53,718 nucleotides of DNA from Flavipsychrobacter sp. GTDB taxonomy: Bacteria > Bacteroidota > Bacteroidia > Chitinophagales > Chitinophagaceae. The stretch's first letter is position 1, and each line of letters opens with the position of its first letter. The DNA lies in contig JAEUVZ010000051.1 of NCBI GenBank assembly GCA_016786665.1, positions 1 through 53,718 of the forward strand, given 5' to 3'. The position numbers and the translations under genes are program-made. This document shows positions 51,579 to 53,718 of the stretch, piece by piece. The notes below the pieces were generated by a model. That model searched no databases, was not told the DNA's origin, and was given only the letters and a program-made list of their open reading frames with translations.

Positions 51579-51586
51579 CAAAGATA
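51579..51586 (-). promoter_or_regulatory. Promoter -7 box abutting the ABC-F gene
   Basis: Exact TATCTTTG on the minus strand, last G seven bases from the start codon: predicted leader of about two nucleotides. Confidence 0.58.
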
Positions 51587-51661
51587 CATCCCAAACCCCT
51601 AAACGGTCTTATTCTGATTGCCGCTTTAGGGGGTACGCGTAAGCACCTTTAGTGTTTCGCC

Positions 51662-51692
51662 TTTGTTTTATCAAAACAAATCCCTATATTTC
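51662..51692 (+). promoter_or_regulatory. Candidate promoter of the pnt operon
   Basis: TTTG at 51662-51665, 19-bp spacer, TATATTTC (51685-51692, one mismatch to TAnnTTTG); start codon 28 bases downstream. Confidence 0.42.
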
Positions 51693-51719
51693 ATAACGCT
51701 AAATGTTTTCAATCAATTT

Positions 51720-52847
51720 ATGATAGTAGGTGTTTTGAAAGAACAAGCTCCGGAAACAAGGGTTTCTTTGGTGCCGGAGGTAGTAGCTGCTTTGGTGAAA
51801 ATGAACGTGACCGTATGGGTAGAGCCCGGTGCGGGCGAGAGGGCTTTCTACAACGATAAGTCGTACACCGATGCCGGTGCACAGATAAAAGACGCAGCCG
51901 CTATACAGTCCGAAGCCGACTTGGTGCTGGCCATCAATGCCGGCAATATTACCGGCCTTAAGCCGGGCGGCAGTATGCTGGGGGTGTACCAGCCCTTATT
52001 CAACGGGCCAATCATGCAGCAATGGGCACAAAAGGGATACACGGCTTTCAGCCTCGATACTATTCCCCGCACCACTAGGGCGCAGTCTATGGACGTGCTT
52101 AGCTCCCAGGCCAATATCGCCGGGTACAAAGCCGTACTGCTGGCGGCCAGCCAGTATAGCCGCTATTTTCCCATGTTCATGACCGCCGCGGGCAGCATTG
52201 CCCCCGCCAAGGTATTGATACTGGGTGCCGGTGTAGCTGGCCTGCAGGCCATAGCCACTGCCCGCCGACTGGGCGCCGTGGTAGAGGTGTTTGATACCCG
52301 TCCGGCCGTGAAGGAAGAGGTGATGAGCCTCGGCGCCAAATTTGTGGAGGTTGAAGGCGCCGCCGATGCCTCCAAAGCCGGCGGCTACGCGGTGGAGCAA
52401 AGCCAGGAGTTCCAGGACAGGCAGCGGGATAAAATTCACGAGCACGCCCGCAAAGCAGACATCATTATCACTACCGCGCAGATACCCGGCCGCAAGGCCC
52501 CTATACTGATAACAGAGGCTATGATGAACGACATGCGCGCGGGTTCGGTGATTGTAGACCTCGCCGCGGCTACCGGGGGCAATACCGACTATACCCGCAA
52601 CGATGAGACTGTGGTGCGCAACGGGGTAACCATTATAGGGAACTCCCTGCTGGCGGCAACCATGCCCGCCGATGCCAGCAAACTGTATGCTAAGAACGTA
52701 CTCAACTTCCTGAAACTGATAATAGACAAGGACGGCAACGCTAACTTCAATTTTGAAGACGACCTGGTGGCGGGCACCTGCATCACCCACGGCGGAAAGA
52801 TTGTGAACGAACGGGTGGCGGCTTCGGTAAGCGCTCCGGCAAATTAA
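51720..52847 (+). CDS. pntAA: NAD(P) transhydrogenase subunit alpha, NAD-binding part
   Basis: The 375-residue product is domain I of proton-translocating transhydrogenase. It binds NAD(H) in the cytoplasm: IVGVLKEQAPETRVSLVPE at the start, KVLILGAGVAGLQAIATARRLGA (Rossmann loop, residues about 167-189), TAQIPGRKAPILIT and GSVIVDLAAATGGNTDYT. The alpha subunit is split in two genes here, as in many bacteria and unlike E. coli PntA. I start at ATG 51720; the frame is open 19 codons upstream, but that stretch holds the promoter. The complex makes NADPH from NADH using the proton gradient. pntAB follows after 25 bases. Confidence 0.95.
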   Translation: MIVGVLKEQAPETRVSLVPEVVAALVKMNVTVWVEPGAGERAFYNDKSYTDAGAQIKDAAAIQSEADLVLAINAGNITGLKPGGSMLGVYQPLFNGPIMQQWAQKGYTAFSLDTIPRTTRAQSMDVLSSQANIAGYKAVLLAASQYSRYFPMFMTAAGSIAPAKVLILGAGVAGLQAIATARRLGAVVEVFDTRPAVKEEVMSLGAKFVEVEGAADASKAGGYAVEQSQEFQDRQRDKIHEHARKADIIITTAQIPGRKAPILITEAMMNDMRAGSVIVDLAAATGGNTDYTRNDETVVRNGVTIIGNSLLAATMPADASKLYAKNVLNFLKLIIDKDGNANFNFEDDLVAGTCITHGGKIVNERVAASVSAPAN

Positions 52848-52872
52848 CTAACCAAGAAAATTTCTGAACCAT

Positions 52873-53193
52873 ATGGATGCTATTATAGAACTGTTTACAA
52901 ATCCGGCGAATTACCGCTTGCTCACCATCGTTATCCTGTCTGTTTTCCTGGGTATAGAAGTGATATCGCGCGTGCCCTCCGTATTGCATACGCCACTGAT
53001 GAGTGGTGCCAATGCGATACACGGGGTGGTGATTATTGGTGCCATCATTGTAATGGGCGAGGCTGACCCCAGCGACTACCTGGCGCTGGTCTTAGGTTTC
53101 CTGGCGGTGGTGCTGGGCACCCTGAACGTGGTAGGGGGATTTGTGGTTACCGACCGTATGCTGGAGATGTTCGGCAAGAAAAAGAAGAAATAA
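52873..53193 (+). CDS. pntAB: NAD(P) transhydrogenase subunit alpha, membrane part
   Basis: The 106-residue product supplies the transmembrane helices that end the alpha subunit: three hydrophobic segments (about 12-32, 50-62 and 66-88) with VPSVLHTPLMSGANAIHGVV, a highly conserved PntA motif, before a basic KKKKK end. It stands between pntAA and pntB in one operon with short gaps (25 and 30 bases). Confidence 0.94.
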   Translation: MDAIIELFTNPANYRLLTIVILSVFLGIEVISRVPSVLHTPLMSGANAIHGVVIIGAIIVMGEADPSDYLALVLGFLAVVLGTLNVVGGFVVTDRMLEMFGKKKKK

Positions 53194-53223
53194 TTCACAA
53201 ATAAGCTACAATACATATACTGT

Positions 53224-53718
53224 ATGCAGGACTTTATTTTACAACTCAGTTACCTCATAGGTTCCATTACATTCATCCTTGGCCTTAAGATGTTGTCGCA
53301 CCCCGACAGTGCGCGCAAGGGCAACATGGTGGCTGCCGTAGGTATGGCCATTGCTATCTTCGCTACCATTTTTCTTTACGAGAATAAAGAAACCCACGAG
53401 AAGCTGCACAACTATGGCTGGATATTCGGAGGCCTGGTAATAGGAACAGTGATAGGTACACTAGCCGCCAAGCGCGTCCAGATGACTGCCATGCCGGAAA
53501 TGGTGAGCTTGTTCAATGGTATGGGTGGGGCATGCGCCATGCTCATTTCTATAATAGAATACGGCCACAAGCCCACGCACGAAACGGGCGAACTAACCGT
53601 AATAGTACTGGGAATGGTGATAGGTGCGGTTTCTTTCGCCGGCAGTATCATAGCATGGGGAAAGCTGAATGGCAAGATAAAGGATAGGGTAGTGCCCGGC
53701 GGGCAGGCCATCAATTTT
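53224..53718 (+). CDS. pntB: NAD(P) transhydrogenase subunit beta (partial, 5' end)
   Basis: An open frame of 165 codons starts at ATG 53224 and runs off the window end. The first helices and loops match PntB: LSYLIGSITFILGLKMLS, GNMVAAVGMAIAIFAT, GTLAAKRVQMTAMPEMVSLF and FNGMGGACAML. PntB normally has about 460 residues with an NADP-binding domain III at its C-terminus, so roughly two thirds lie beyond this window. Confidence 0.93.
   Translation, partial: MQDFILQLSYLIGSITFILGLKMLSHPDSARKGNMVAAVGMAIAIFATIFLYENKETHEKLHNYGWIFGGLVIGTVIGTLAAKRVQMTAMPEMVSLFNGMGGACAMLISIIEYGHKPTHETGELTVIVLGMVIGAVSFAGSIIAWGKLNGKIKDRVVPGGQAINF

Noticed and set aside
1-53718. tRNA or rRNA genes, CRISPR array, insertion sequence, prophage
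   Set aside because: No cloverleaf or rRNA-like stretch, no regularly spaced direct repeats, and no transposase or integrase motif was seen by reading. A covariance-model scan was not possible.

Overview
The window reads as a chromosomal stretch of a Bacteroidota bacterium, most likely Chitinophagaceae or a close relative (inference). The evidence is type IX secretion/gliding genes (gldN, gldJ, porU, porV), two-piece transhydrogenase alpha genes, an LspA of the long type, a reporter-propeller histidine kinase, and above all the Bacteroidota promoter element TAnnTTTG. I find that element exact and correctly oriented upstream of 18 genes. Base composition is roughly even. I see no phage, transposase, CRISPR array, rRNA or tRNA; this is mostly core genome.

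Layout. 1-8.7 kb: gldN, comB, an MBL-fold hydrolase, a large propeller/barrel outer-membrane protein, then an MCE (MlaD-like) gene overlapping an OstA/LptA-like gene. 8.9-18.6 kb: aspartate kinase, orphan hscA, smc, a YfbM-like gene, a cysteine-cluster protein, a tail-anchored J-protein and an AlkA-type glycosylase. 18.7-25.1 kb: a 60-residue protein, a Tat-signal extradiol dioxygenase, a small membrane protein, a DsbA-family protein, and a two-component pair (propeller kinase plus LuxR-type regulator). 25.3-34.9 kb: a TonB-type outer-membrane receptor, an ACMSD-like decarboxylase, a PaaJ/PcaF-type thiolase, a Cys/Met PLP enzyme, a 66-residue charged protein, dnaK and a lipoprotein. 35-41.8 kb: argS, rbfA with a LolE/FtsX-type permease, an Omp28-like lipoprotein, lspA-zapA and murF. 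41.9-48.7 kb: the T9SS locus, gldJ divergent from porU-porV. 48.9 kb to the end: a LolA-like protein, an ABC-F ATPase and the pntAA-pntAB-pntB operon, with pntB cut by the window edge.

Many genes serve the cell envelope. GldN, GldJ, PorU and PorV belong to the type IX secretion system. LspA and the Lol-like proteins process or move lipoproteins, of which GldJ is one. The MCE and OstA-like proteins probably move lipids or LPS, and MurF and ZapA serve wall synthesis and division. No clearly new multi-gene system is evident. The most useful non-gene observations are the uniform promoter set with two apparently leaderless genes, a sigma-54-like promoter with an upstream inverted repeat before dnaK, several clean operator-like palindromes, three convergent pairs with interlocked stop codons, and two small genes with their own terminators.
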